DNA of 64,000 bases from Thiorhodovibrio frisius (lineage in GTDB: Bacteria; Pseudomonadota; Gammaproteobacteria; Chromatiales; Chromatiaceae): the NCBI RefSeq assembly GCF_033954835.1, contig NZ_CP121471.1, positions 3,280,501 through 3,344,500 of the forward strand, written 5' to 3'. Positions 43,504-51,526 of this stretch are shown here, in pieces; the first letter of the stretch is position 1, and the number at the start of each line of letters is the position of its first letter. The position numbers were made by a program, and so were the translations under genes. The notes under the pieces are model-generated. The model saw nothing but the letters and a program-made list of their open reading frames with translations, searched no databases and had not been told where the DNA came from.

Positions 43504-43569
43504 CTGCTACTGACAGCGCCCCTGATTGTTGGAAAGGGACAGGCTGCGGTCAAACCGCTCGCGCCTAGT
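43501..43569 (+). other. 22-codon open frame overlapping the brxHII stop
   Basis: ATGA at the brxHII stop opens a frame of 22 codons (MTATDSAPDCWKGTGCG...) that ends 11 bases before the pglZ ATG. It may be a coupling or leader peptide or the ruined start of a lost gene. No homology is recognised. Confidence 0.25.
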
Positions 43570-43579
43570 GAATACAAGA

Positions 43580-45622
43580 ATGCCTAGCTGGCGCGACCAG
43601 ATCCTCAAGGAGTTCGTGCCGAACCTGAGCAAGCTGACGCTGGTCGCCGATCCGGATGCGCTGCTGACGGAAGAGCGACTCGCGGTGGCGTTGCGCCAAC
43701 GCGGATTCGAGCTGATCGAGTTCACCGATCCGGTTGAGTTTCGCTATGTCTATGAGTCGGGTTATCGGTCGGTCTGGGATCGTGGCGAGCAAACAGACTT
43801 GGTGGTGATCCTGCGCGCGGCTGACGATAATCTGGAGTCGCTGCCGTTCGATCTTCTTCAGGCCGGGCGAACGCTGGCATTCGACTTAGGATCCATTTTC
43901 CCGCAGCTGAGCTATCCGGTCATCGAGACGCTGGATCGGGGGCTGCTCGATGCTCTGTTTGCTGCCCAACAGCAGGGACCTTCAGATCGCCTGGGTGACA
44001 ATGCAACGCGGGATTTTATCCTCCGACACGTCTTTGGCGTCGCTGCGGAGCTGGTGACCACCGACGCGGATTTGTTGCGCGCATTACTGCGCTTGCATTA
44101 TTCCAACCTGTCATCTTCGGCATCCCCGCGCCTGCCATCCGCGCTGGCTGAACGCTTGATCGCGGTCTTTAAAGCCCAGGCCAGATTCAGCGACTGGCCG
44201 TTGGAGCACCTGTTGCCCGACGCGGAGGCCTTTTTTGCTTTCATGCAGGAACGCTGGCCGGTCTTTGTCGCTGGTTTGGCGCAGGGTGATGAGGTCGCCG
44301 AGCCGAGGTTGGTGCCCGTCGCCAGTCAAGGCGGATTCCAATACCCCGGCCCTGACCATCTGCCTTTCGATCATCACGATATCCGCGTCTATATCGACAA
44401 TCTCTTTCTTGAAGGTCGGCTCACGCCCATCCTGACCAACAACATCGAGCTGCCGTCTGACTCCTGGGTGCGCAGCGGTCTTGTTCGCGCTGCGGTCGAT
44501 GACGAGGCGATACGCATGGCGCGACTGTTTGACCGCGTCGCGCAGGAATGTCCGCCCGCGGATGCCCGGCATAGCGACTGGATCAGCTTCGCCTTGTTGT
44601 GGGCTGAGTTGAGCGCCAAGGTTCACGCCAGCACCCAAACCGAGCCGCGCCGGCAATGGCAGACAATAGCCACGACCATCAACAGCCGTTTTGTCGACTG
44701 GCTTGCCGACCACTATGCCAGTCTCATCAACCTGCCGCCAACCGAACCGGCCATGCTGCATCAAATGCCGCGCCGGCTGGCAAGGGAGATGGAGCAAGCT
44801 CCGCAGACTCCGGGCGGCCAGCGGGTGGCGCTGATCGTGGTCGATGGACTGGCGCTGGATCAATGGGTCGGCCTGCGTCCGCTGCTGCACCAGCAAATCC
44901 CGGCGCTCGTCATGCGCGAGTCGGCGACCTTCGCCTGGATTCCGACCCTGACGTCGGTGTCCCGGCAAGCCATCTTCGCCGGCAAACCGCCGCGCGCCTT
45001 TCCGGATTCCATCCACAGCACCCATCGTGAGGAGAAGCTATGGACGCAGTTCTGGGAAAGCCAGGGGCTTTCGCGGCTGGACCTGGCGTTTCAGCGGGGT
45101 CTGGGCGACGGCGATGCGCGCTCCGTCTTGGGCGATTTGATCCATCCGCGCAAGACGCGCGCGGTCGGTCTGGTTGTCGATAAAGTCGATAAGATCATGC
45201 ATGGGATGCAGCTTGGCGCGGCCGGCATGCATCAGCAAATCCAGCAGTGGTGCCAAACCGGCTTTCTCGCTGGGCTAATCGATCAATTGCTCGACTGGGG
45301 TTTTGCCGTTTGGCTGACCGCCGATCATGGCAACCTGGAATGTCAGGGTCAGGGGCGGCCCAACGAGGGGGTGGTGGCGGAAACGCGCGGCGAACGGGTG
45401 CGGGTGTATCCATCACCTGTACTGCGTTCCCCGGTCACGCAAGCCTATTCCTTTGCGCGCGAATGGCCGCCGATTGGTCTACCAGAGCACTATTACCCGT
45501 TGCTGGCCGGTGATCGGCATGCCTTCGTTACTCAAGGGGAAACCATCGTTGGGCATGGCGGCGCGGCGATTGAGGAGGTCATCGTCCCGCTGATTCGCTT
45601 CGAGCGGCGGATGGCAGGGTAA
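43580..45622 (+). CDS. pglZ: BREX-3 phosphatase-fold protein PglZ
   Basis: The protein has about 680 residues. The alkaline-phosphatase-superfamily metal motifs are VALIVVDGLALDQW near residue 417, WLTADHGNLE near 580 and GHGGAAIEEVIVP near 657. PglZ is the signature gene of all BREX systems. The start at MPSWRDQILKEFVP agrees with the usual beginning of type 3 PglZ proteins; an upstream GTG (43568) and TTG (43526) are in frame but would add residues without homology. Ribosome binding at the ATG is weak. The gene is followed after 16 bases by brxA. Confidence 0.92.
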   Translation: MPSWRDQILKEFVPNLSKLTLVADPDALLTEERLAVALRQRGFELIEFTDPVEFRYVYESGYRSVWDRGEQTDLVVILRAADDNLESLPFDLLQAGRTLAFDLGSIFPQLSYPVIETLDRGLLDALFAAQQQGPSDRLGDNATRDFILRHVFGVAAELVTTDADLLRALLRLHYSNLSSSASPRLPSALAERLIAVFKAQARFSDWPLEHLLPDAEAFFAFMQERWPVFVAGLAQGDEVAEPRLVPVASQGGFQYPGPDHLPFDHHDIRVYIDNLFLEGRLTPILTNNIELPSDSWVRSGLVRAAVDDEAIRMARLFDRVAQECPPADARHSDWISFALLWAELSAKVHASTQTEPRRQWQTIATTINSRFVDWLADHYASLINLPPTEPAMLHQMPRRLAREMEQAPQTPGGQRVALIVVDGLALDQWVGLRPLLHQQIPALVMRESATFAWIPTLTSVSRQAIFAGKPPRAFPDSIHSTHREEKLWTQFWESQGLSRLDLAFQRGLGDGDARSVLGDLIHPRKTRAVGLVVDKVDKIMHGMQLGAAGMHQQIQQWCQTGFLAGLIDQLLDWGFAVWLTADHGNLECQGQGRPNEGVVAETRGERVRVYPSPVLRSPVTQAYSFAREWPPIGLPEHYYPLLAGDRHAFVTQGETIVGHGGAAIEEVIVPLIRFERRMAG

Positions 45623-45638
45623 AGGGAGCGGCGCGCGC

Positions 45639-46382
45639 ATGAACGGACGTCACCAGGCCATCGGCATCAAACAGGTCATTCGCCTAGACTGGATGCAGCG
45701 CACGGCCAACCTGCTGTTGGCTGGCGTGGATGCCAAGTCGATTCGCATGGAATTGCACGAGGCACTCAATCGGGAAGCCGATGGCCAACGCAGCGCCCAG
45801 ACTCGGGCTTTTGCCGTCAATAACCTCATGACCATCTGGTGCTCCGCCGATGCCGAGCTTGGTCCTTTTCGCGCAGCCGTGCTGGAGATACTGCGCCAAG
45901 ATCCCAAGAGTGGCCTGGCACTGCATTGGGCCATGATCTCAGCTGCTTACCCCTTCTGGTTCAATATCGCCCGCCAGACCGGACGTTTGCTAGCGCTGCA
46001 GGATCAGGTCACCCAGGCGCAGATCGTCGCGCGGCTGAAGGAAAATTATGGCGACCGGCAAACCGTGAGCCGTTACGCGCGTTTTGTCATTCGCTCCTTC
46101 GTTGACTGGGGCGTGCTCCAGGATGCCCCAGTCAAGGGTTGCTACGAACAATCGAGCCCCATCGCCTTTGATGATCGGGGACTCGCACTCTTGCTGTATG
46201 AGTCCGCGCTGCTAGCGAGTCCGGAGGGGAAAGCCTCATTGGCCCGACTGGCGAATGAGCCGGCATTTTTTGCCTTCAAACTCCCCCTTCTCTCGGGAGG
46301 GCTGCTCTCCGAGTCCCGCGCCCGACTGGATGTCGTCCACGGCGCTTTGGATGATCAGATGTTGGTCCGAAAACCAGGATGA
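45639..46382 (+). CDS. brxA: BREX-3 protein BrxA
   Basis: The protein has 247 residues, with winged-helix-like organisation: IRMELHEALNREADGQRSAQTR, cited as LHEALNREADGQRS near residue 35, the Trp-containing ALHWAMISAAYPFWF near 95, and an HTH-like SRYARFVIRSFVDWGVL near 150. Size and place after pglZ match BrxA of BREX type 3, whose homologues bind DNA. It is probably the last core gene of the operon. A further short frame starts at its stop in an ATGA overlap. Confidence 0.8.
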   Translation: MNGRHQAIGIKQVIRLDWMQRTANLLLAGVDAKSIRMELHEALNREADGQRSAQTRAFAVNNLMTIWCSADAELGPFRAAVLEILRQDPKSGLALHWAMISAAYPFWFNIARQTGRLLALQDQVTQAQIVARLKENYGDRQTVSRYARFVIRSFVDWGVLQDAPVKGCYEQSSPIAFDDRGLALLLYESALLASPEGKASLARLANEPAFFAFKLPLLSGGLLSESRARLDVVHGALDDQMLVRKPG

Positions 46383-46543
46383 TGCGCTTCATTTTTTCAC
46401 TTCTCGCGACGAGGCTGCCGCTGAACATTCCCAAATGGACGTTGCTTTATGACAGCCAACGCCCAAGATGGCCGCGAACTCTAAACCGAATATTCCGAGA
46501 ATGCACGTTTAGTGCAAAAGCCACGCGCCCTCATTGGCGGTAG
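46379..46543 (+). CDS. Possible small basic protein after brxA
   Basis: A 54-codon frame starts in an ATGA overlap with brxA. The predicted product (MMRFIFSLLATRLPLNIPKW...) is basic and has a hydrophobic N terminus. No family is recognised. The overlap pattern is the one used throughout this operon, which is the only support. It could equally be chance. Confidence 0.25.
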   Translation: MMRFIFSLLATRLPLNIPKWTLLYDSQRPRWPRTLNRIFRECTFSAKATRPHWR

Positions 46544-46598
46544 ATGCCCTGAGTGCATGCGGTCCAAGCCCTGAGTATCAAACAAGCGGCAAAGCACA

Positions 46599-48278
46599 AT
46601 GGCCACCATCATCCCCTCCGACCTGACACGCCTCGCCCTGAGCGGCGCCCATGAGCCGGAGATCACCACCCTCGCCGTCCTGCAAAATCGCCTACCCGCA
46701 GCCTACACCGTCTTCCATGGGGTGCATTGGACACGCCAGTACAAGGGTCGCACCCTCTATGGCGAGATCGACTTTGTGGTGCTGAACCGCGCCGGGCAGG
46801 TGCTGTGCATCGAGCAGAAAAACGGCCCGCTGGAAGAAGCCGATGGGCAGCTGATCAAGCACTGTGGCGACAGCCGCAAGAATGTCGGCGAGCAGATTCA
46901 GCGCTCGCTCGACAGTATCCGCGACAAGTTCACCTATCAGCTCGGCAAGCAGCAGCGCCTGGAGCTCGAGTATCTGATCTACTGCCCGGACCATGCTGTT
47001 CGCCAGCTGACGGCGCCGGGCCTGGATGCCGAGCGCATTGTCGATGCCCCGCAGCGCGAGCGCCTGGCCGAGCGCATTCAGGCCATTCTGCCGCCGGGAC
47101 CGGCGAGCCAGGATGCGCGCGCGCAGCAGGTGGCGGGCTTCTTCCGCCAGACCTTCGAGGTGGTGCCGGATGTGCATGCCTATATCGGTGCGCAGGAGCG
47201 GCGCTATACCCGCTTGTCCCACGGGCTGCTCGATGTGCTGGCCAATATCCGCATGCGCCAGCTGCGATTGCATGTGCTGGCCACCGCTGGCAATGGCAAG
47301 ACGTTGGTGGCGCGGCATTTCTTCGATGACTGTCTGGAACGCGGGCAGCGGCCGCTTTTGCTGTGCTTCAACCGCCCGCTGGCGGAGCGGCTGAAGCATC
47401 TGGTCGGGCGCGGCGGGATGGTGGAGACCTGGTATGGCTTCTGCGATCAGTTTCTGCGCGCGCGTGGTGCGCCGCTCAATTTCGATGACATGCGCACTGA
47501 TCCGGCCTTCTGGACAGCAGCGGCCAAGCAAGTGGAGGAACAGGCGCTGACGCAGGAGCCGGCAGATGACTGGCGCTTCGATACGCTGATTGTCGATGAG
47601 GCGCAGGATTTCGAGGGCGACTGGTTCGAGGCGGTGCGGCTGTTTCTGCGCGAGGAGGCGGCCATGCTGTGGCTGGAGGACCCGAATCAGAATGTCCGCT
47701 CGACCACGCCCATGGCGTTGCAGGAGCAGGACTTTGTCGGTTACCAGTCGCTGCTGAATTACCGTTCGCCAGAGAGCATCGCGCGCTTTATCCGCCAGGC
47801 GTTGCCGGAGTTTGCATTCACCGGCGCGAACGATCTGCCGGGGCTGGAGGTGCAGGTGACGCCCTATCAGGAGTCAAGTGAGCAGCCGAAGCTGGTCGGC
47901 CGCCTGGTCGGACAACGGCTAAAGCAGCGTTTTCAGCCGCAGGATATTGCGATTCTCTCCTGCCGGGGTGTCGGCAGCACGGCGCTGAAGGACTCTGCGC
48001 GGGTCGGGAATCATACTGTCAGGCGCTTTACCAATACCTACGATCTACTCGGCAATCAGATCTACTCTGACGGGCAGATTTTGTTCGACACCGTGCGGCG
48101 GTTCAAAGGCCAGCAGGCGGCGGCGGTAATTCTGGTCGATGTCGATCCGCGCGATAGCGATCTTCAGCGCGAGCTACAGGTGCTGTTCTGCGGGCTCACC
48201 CGCGCGACCGTGCATCTGGATGTGGTCTGCGCGGAGAGCAATCCGGTGGTGCGGGAGCGGATTCTGCCGCTGGCTTGA
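46599..48278 (+). CDS. NERD nuclease-UvrD/Rep-like helicase
   Basis: The protein has 559 residues. An N-terminal NERD domain (about 15-130) has GEIDFVVLNRAGQVLCIEQKNG, given here as GEIDFVVL and CIEQKNG, the D and E-x-K of the nuclease core. A superfamily 1 helicase follows: Walker A TAGNGKTLVA near 230, WYGFC near 275, Walker B LIVDEAQDFEGD near 330, and YRSPESIARF near 390. The motif VI region RFKGQQAAAVILVDVD and GLTRATVHLDVV is complete. NERD-helicase proteins such as Nhi act in phage defence in other bacteria. It starts 216 bases after brxA and is probably transcribed on its own. It adds a second defence system to the island. Confidence 0.88.
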   Translation: MATIIPSDLTRLALSGAHEPEITTLAVLQNRLPAAYTVFHGVHWTRQYKGRTLYGEIDFVVLNRAGQVLCIEQKNGPLEEADGQLIKHCGDSRKNVGEQIQRSLDSIRDKFTYQLGKQQRLELEYLIYCPDHAVRQLTAPGLDAERIVDAPQRERLAERIQAILPPGPASQDARAQQVAGFFRQTFEVVPDVHAYIGAQERRYTRLSHGLLDVLANIRMRQLRLHVLATAGNGKTLVARHFFDDCLERGQRPLLLCFNRPLAERLKHLVGRGGMVETWYGFCDQFLRARGAPLNFDDMRTDPAFWTAAAKQVEEQALTQEPADDWRFDTLIVDEAQDFEGDWFEAVRLFLREEAAMLWLEDPNQNVRSTTPMALQEQDFVGYQSLLNYRSPESIARFIRQALPEFAFTGANDLPGLEVQVTPYQESSEQPKLVGRLVGQRLKQRFQPQDIAILSCRGVGSTALKDSARVGNHTVRRFTNTYDLLGNQIYSDGQILFDTVRRFKGQQAAAVILVDVDPRDSDLQRELQVLFCGLTRATVHLDVVCAESNPVVRERILPLA

Positions 48279-48386
48279 CCGTGCATCGACAACATCCAGC
48301 CGGTGCTTTGGTCTGAGGACGGCACCAGCTTGGTGGATGATGGAGCGAATGATCCGGTGGCAATGCCGATTCTGCTTCGTCACCTC

Positions 48387-49013
48387 TCAACCGAAATACC
48401 CCATCACCTTTCTGACATACTCCCGCGTCTCCCGATACGGCGGAATCTTGTTGCCATACTTCGCCACCGCGCCCTCTCCGGCGTTGTAGGCGGCCAGCAC
48501 CAGCGGGATGTCTCCCGCAAAGCGGTCAAGCAGGAACCGCAGATACGCCACGCCACCGCCGATGTTCTGCTCCGGATCCCAGATGTCCCGCACACCGAAG
48601 CGCCGGGCCGTGGCTGGCATCAGCTGCATTAAGCCGCAGGCACCGGCCGGAGACTTGGCGTTTGGCCGATAGGCGGACTCGGCTTGGATGACAGCATGGA
48701 CCAGGTTGGGGTCGACCCTGTGCCGTTTGGCCTCGGAGAGAATGATCGCGACATAGCGATCCCGGCGGATCTTAATCGACCCTGAGATCGGTTTCAGCAA
48801 AGCGACGGCGCTGATCCGACGAATCTGCGGAACTGGACGTTTGGCGGTTTCTTGCGGATTGCCCGGTGAAGGCTTGGCCACCTTGGTTTGTTGCTGCCAG
48901 GTCCGACGCAGCTCCCATTGGTTGAGCGAGCGCTCGAATCCCAGCTCTTGCAGCGGGTGTTCCATCCCGGAAACGGGACTGATCAACAACACGGCCAGGG
49001 AAACAGCCGCCAT
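48387..49013 (-). CDS. Lytic transglycosylase (SLT domain), likely conjugation-associated
   Basis: The visible domain is a soluble-lytic-transglycosylase fold: HAVIQAESAYRPNAKSPAG with the catalytic Glu, then GLMQLMPATARRFGV, DPEQNIGGGVAYLRFLLDRF and LAAYNAGEGAV, all in the family order. A hydrophobic segment AVSLAVLLISPVSG after the ATG at 49013 could be a signal peptide, though positive residues lie just upstream, so the start may be further 5' (the frame is open to 49358). It would cut peptidoglycan in the periplasm to make room for the conjugation channel. It lies next to the F-type transfer genes and faces the NERD-helicase gene. Confidence 0.88.
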   Translation of the reverse strand: MAAVSLAVLLISPVSGMEHPLQELGFERSLNQWELRRTWQQQTKVAKPSPGNPQETAKRPVPQIRRISAVALLKPISGSIKIRRDRYVAIILSEAKRHRVDPNLVHAVIQAESAYRPNAKSPAGACGLMQLMPATARRFGVRDIWDPEQNIGGGVAYLRFLLDRFAGDIPLVLAAYNAGEGAVAKYGNKIPPYRETREYVRKVMGYFG

Positions 49014-49354
49014 GGCTTGGCGACCGAGAGGTGCCCTACTCCCGGACAATGGCGCTGGTATTCGCCAGTTCTCCGGTTGGGATTGCGGCTCAAATACTGG
49101 GTTCACGGCTGATGTCTGCTCGCAGTTTTGACAAGGCCCCGACCCTACCAGGGCCTTGCCAAGCAAGCAGCCGGCAATGACGCGCATTTTGAGCATCTTT
49201 CCCGACGGGTAAGGTGCGTCGATGACCGAGCAGAACTGATGGACACGCCGCTCAGCGACCAACCGGACATCCGGCCCATGGATGCCGAGACAAGTTGGCC
49301 GGCCGCCGACCCGGTTCTCATTGAACCAGACCGGCAGCGCAGCCAGCCGATGCG
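49014..49354. other. Gap between transglycosylase and Crp-like gene
   Basis: The transglycosylase frame stays open here (to 49358) and includes alternative starts at 49106 (GTG), 49187 and 49196 (ATG). No other gene is seen. Confidence 0.4.
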
Positions 49355-50037
49355 TCAAGCCGCCTCCCCGCGTCCTTGATGCCCGAGTAGCAGGATTCTG
49401 CGGCCTTCGAGACGCACTCGACCATCGGCAACTAACCGCGACAACGCCCGGCTGACCGTCACGCGCGTGCAGCCGATGCGCTTGGCCAAGTCATCCCGAC
49501 CCACCTTGACGAGGGTTCCCTCCGGATGGGACATGGCCGACGACCACGAATCGGCTTCGTCGAGTGCATCCAGCACCAGGGTGTCGGTCGGATTGAACAG
49601 CGAGCGGTGATAGCGTGCCGCAAGCTCCGACCAGCGCTCGGCATAGAACCGCATCACCTCTCGGTGCAGGGGGCCATCCAGATCGGCCAGCTCACCCAGC
49701 AGCAAGGCATTCAGCCGTTCGACCTCGATCGCCAGCACCCGAGTGAAACAGGTCGCCCGGAACCACACCAACCTTGGCGGCTGCGGCAGGGACAGGTTGT
49801 TCACGCTGAACCAGTCGCCCGTCTCGATTGGATAGAAGGCTTTCTCGTTGTTGCCATCGCGCCAGCTCAGCTCAAGCCGTCCGGTCAGAATGAAGCCGAC
49901 GCAGAAATGGACGATCGTTGGGTCCAACGTTTCCCGGCGATCAGCTCGACCACCTCGCCATAGGCTTCCAAGCGCCGCTGCACCGCCGTGAGACGCGCGG
50001 GCCGCGGCTGCAACCGTGTCACCGTCGCCTGGCTCAT
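49355..50037 (-). pseudogene. Crp/Fnr-family regulator with a one-base frameshift
   Basis: Two frames join into one Crp-like protein of about 227 residues. The first runs from ATG at 50037 (MSQATVTRLQPRPARL to VVELIAGK). The second continues from about 49930 (ETLDPTIVHFCVGFILTGRL onward) through the cyclic-nucleotide-type beta barrel (YPIETGDWFSVN) to the winged helix (LVKVGRDDLAKRIGCTRVTVSRALSRL, shown by DDLAKRIGCTRVTVSRAL). One extra G in the run CCC at 49933-49935 (plus strand) would restore GETLDPT. A TTG at 49927 could start a shortened protein lacking the first beta strands. The start overlaps the XRE gene by ATGA. Confidence 0.75.
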
Positions 50038-50531
50038 GGGGTGCACCTACCCGGCGACGGGCCAGCGATGATGATCGGCTCGCCTTGCTTCAACCGATCC
50101 CGGGCCTCATGCAACAAACCGACGCGCGCCAGCTCCTCGACCGCCGCGCGCAGGGTGCCGGTGTTCAGGCCGGTCAACGCCTCCAACTGAGCTAAGTCGG
50201 CCTGCCCGTCGGCCCCATCGGTCAGTGCCAGCAAGACCAGTTTCTGATTCGGCGGCCGGTTTGACGCCCACACCCACGCGCGCCAGCGTCGGCCATCGCT
50301 CGCCTCGAGCAGGCGATGCAATGCCTGGCCGCCAATGTCCAAGACAGCCGCGATCCGTGGCAACAAAGTCAAATCCACCAAAATGTCTCCGGTCTCGATC
50401 TGCGAGATCGTCGACTGTGGCAACCCCACCTGTTCGCCGAGTTCGCGCTGCGTCAGCCCCTTGGCCCGCCGGGCGCGCCGGATCAGTTCCGACCGGGCCT
50501 TTCCGGTCATTGGCAAGATCATGCCGTTCAC
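50034..50531 (-). CDS. XRE-family regulator with C-terminal winged-helix-like domain
   Basis: The protein has about 165 residues. The N-terminal HTH is clear: RRARRAKGLTQRELGEQVGL followed by PQSTISQIETGDI. The C-terminal half (LVLLALTDGADGQADLAQLE, LTGLNTGTLRAAVEELARVGLL, quoted as TGLNTGTLRAAVEEL) looks like a second winged helix. The start is probably the GTG at 50531, with GAGGGA six bases upstream; ATGs at 50546 and 50522 are alternatives. It precedes the Crp-like gene with an ATGA overlap and diverges from the AcaB-like gene across 240 bases, so it may control the transfer genes. Confidence 0.8.
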   Translation of the reverse strand: MNGMILPMTGKARSELIRRARRAKGLTQRELGEQVGLPQSTISQIETGDILVDLTLLPRIAAVLDIGGQALHRLLEASDGRRWRAWVWASNRPPNQKLVLLALTDGADGQADLAQLEALTGLNTGTLRAAVEELARVGLLHEARDRLKQGEPIIIAGPSPGRCTP

Positions 50532-50768
50532 GAGCGTTCCCTCCATATCAGGTTATAAAACCCAAGTAATATAGTGGGAAATAGAGGGATCGACCGTGAC
50601 AGTTTGGTCATGTTTTTGTCATCTCCTCCGGGGAACTTTTGCGCATGATTGGGGTGTCTCCGCCCGACAGTGGCGCGAAAGAGGCACGGATTCTGTCTCT
50701 TTCCTGGCTGCGAGCCCCGCTTGATCCTCCTACTCTGGGCTTTTGGCATCCACCCCGGAGGTTATCCG

Positions 50769-51503
50769 ATGGCCCAGGTCTCACAGACGAACAAGCACTC
50801 CTTCTCCAAACCGGTTCTCGATCAAACCGTCACCATTCACAGCCAGAACGCGCAGTATGTTTTGCAGCGCGGACGCTCCTTTGTTCTGGTGGTGCGCGCG
50901 CTCTATGCCATCTCGGTGGTACTGCGCATCATAGGCGACGATGACGACATGGACCAGATTGAGGCCCTGGTCTCCGAGCGCATCGGGGCGGTCGCGCAGC
51001 GACTGACCGACGAGCAGGCGCGGCTGAAGCAGCTCGCCGATGGCGAGGGCGGCGTGCCCGTCCCCCGCTACACCAACCCGCGCGAAGTGACCCTGCAGCT
51101 GTCCTCCCCGGCGCTGGCGCAATATCTGCGGTTGATTGTGCGTCTGGATCAGACGCTCATGCTGCTCGATGGGCTATGGTTCGCGGGGCTGATCTCCAAC
51201 AAGCAGCGCAAGGATTTGACCCATGACTTGCGCAGGCTGGTCTATGGGCTGGGGCGGGAACTGATTGATCTAGAGCGGCGAGCGCGTGACTCGGCGGTGC
51301 GGCGCGGACAGGCGGACGCGCTTGAAGAAGCCGATGGCGACGCGAACGGGGCGAATTTGGTCTCCGGGTCCTTGGTGGACGTCGATGATGACGCCAAGGA
51401 GGCGGCTGCCAGGGACAGTGACGGCGATGCCGACAGCACCAGTGCTGACGATACGTCAGCGTACGCCAGCGACGATGCTACGCACATCACCAGCGACGAC
51501 TGA
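50769..51503 (+). CDS. AcaB/PFL_4669-like (DUF1845) conjugative-element protein
   Basis: The protein has 244 residues. The N-terminal half (QTVTIHSQNAQYVLQRGRSF, then LRLIVRLDQTLMLLDGLWFAG and RRLVYGLGRELIDLERRAR) follows the pattern of the DUF1845/TIGR03761 family. That family contains the AcaB transfer activator of IncC-type elements and proteins of integrating conjugative elements. The last 45 residues are an acidic Asp/Ala/Ser tail. GGAGG is 7 bases before the ATG. It is a single gene, convergent with traN and divergent from the XRE gene. An activating role is inference from the family. Confidence 0.65.
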   Translation: MAQVSQTNKHSFSKPVLDQTVTIHSQNAQYVLQRGRSFVLVVRALYAISVVLRIIGDDDDMDQIEALVSERIGAVAQRLTDEQARLKQLADGEGGVPVPRYTNPREVTLQLSSPALAQYLRLIVRLDQTLMLLDGLWFAGLISNKQRKDLTHDLRRLVYGLGRELIDLERRARDSAVRRGQADALEEADGDANGANLVSGSLVDVDDDAKEAAARDSDGDADSTSADDTSAYASDDATHITSDD

Positions 51504-51526
51504 CCTCCGAAGCTTTCCCACAGCAC

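Noticed and set aside
48290-48350. Inverted repeat as terminator between the NERD-helicase and transglycosylase genes
   Set aside because: The GGTGC/GCACC arms are short and far apart and no U-run follows.
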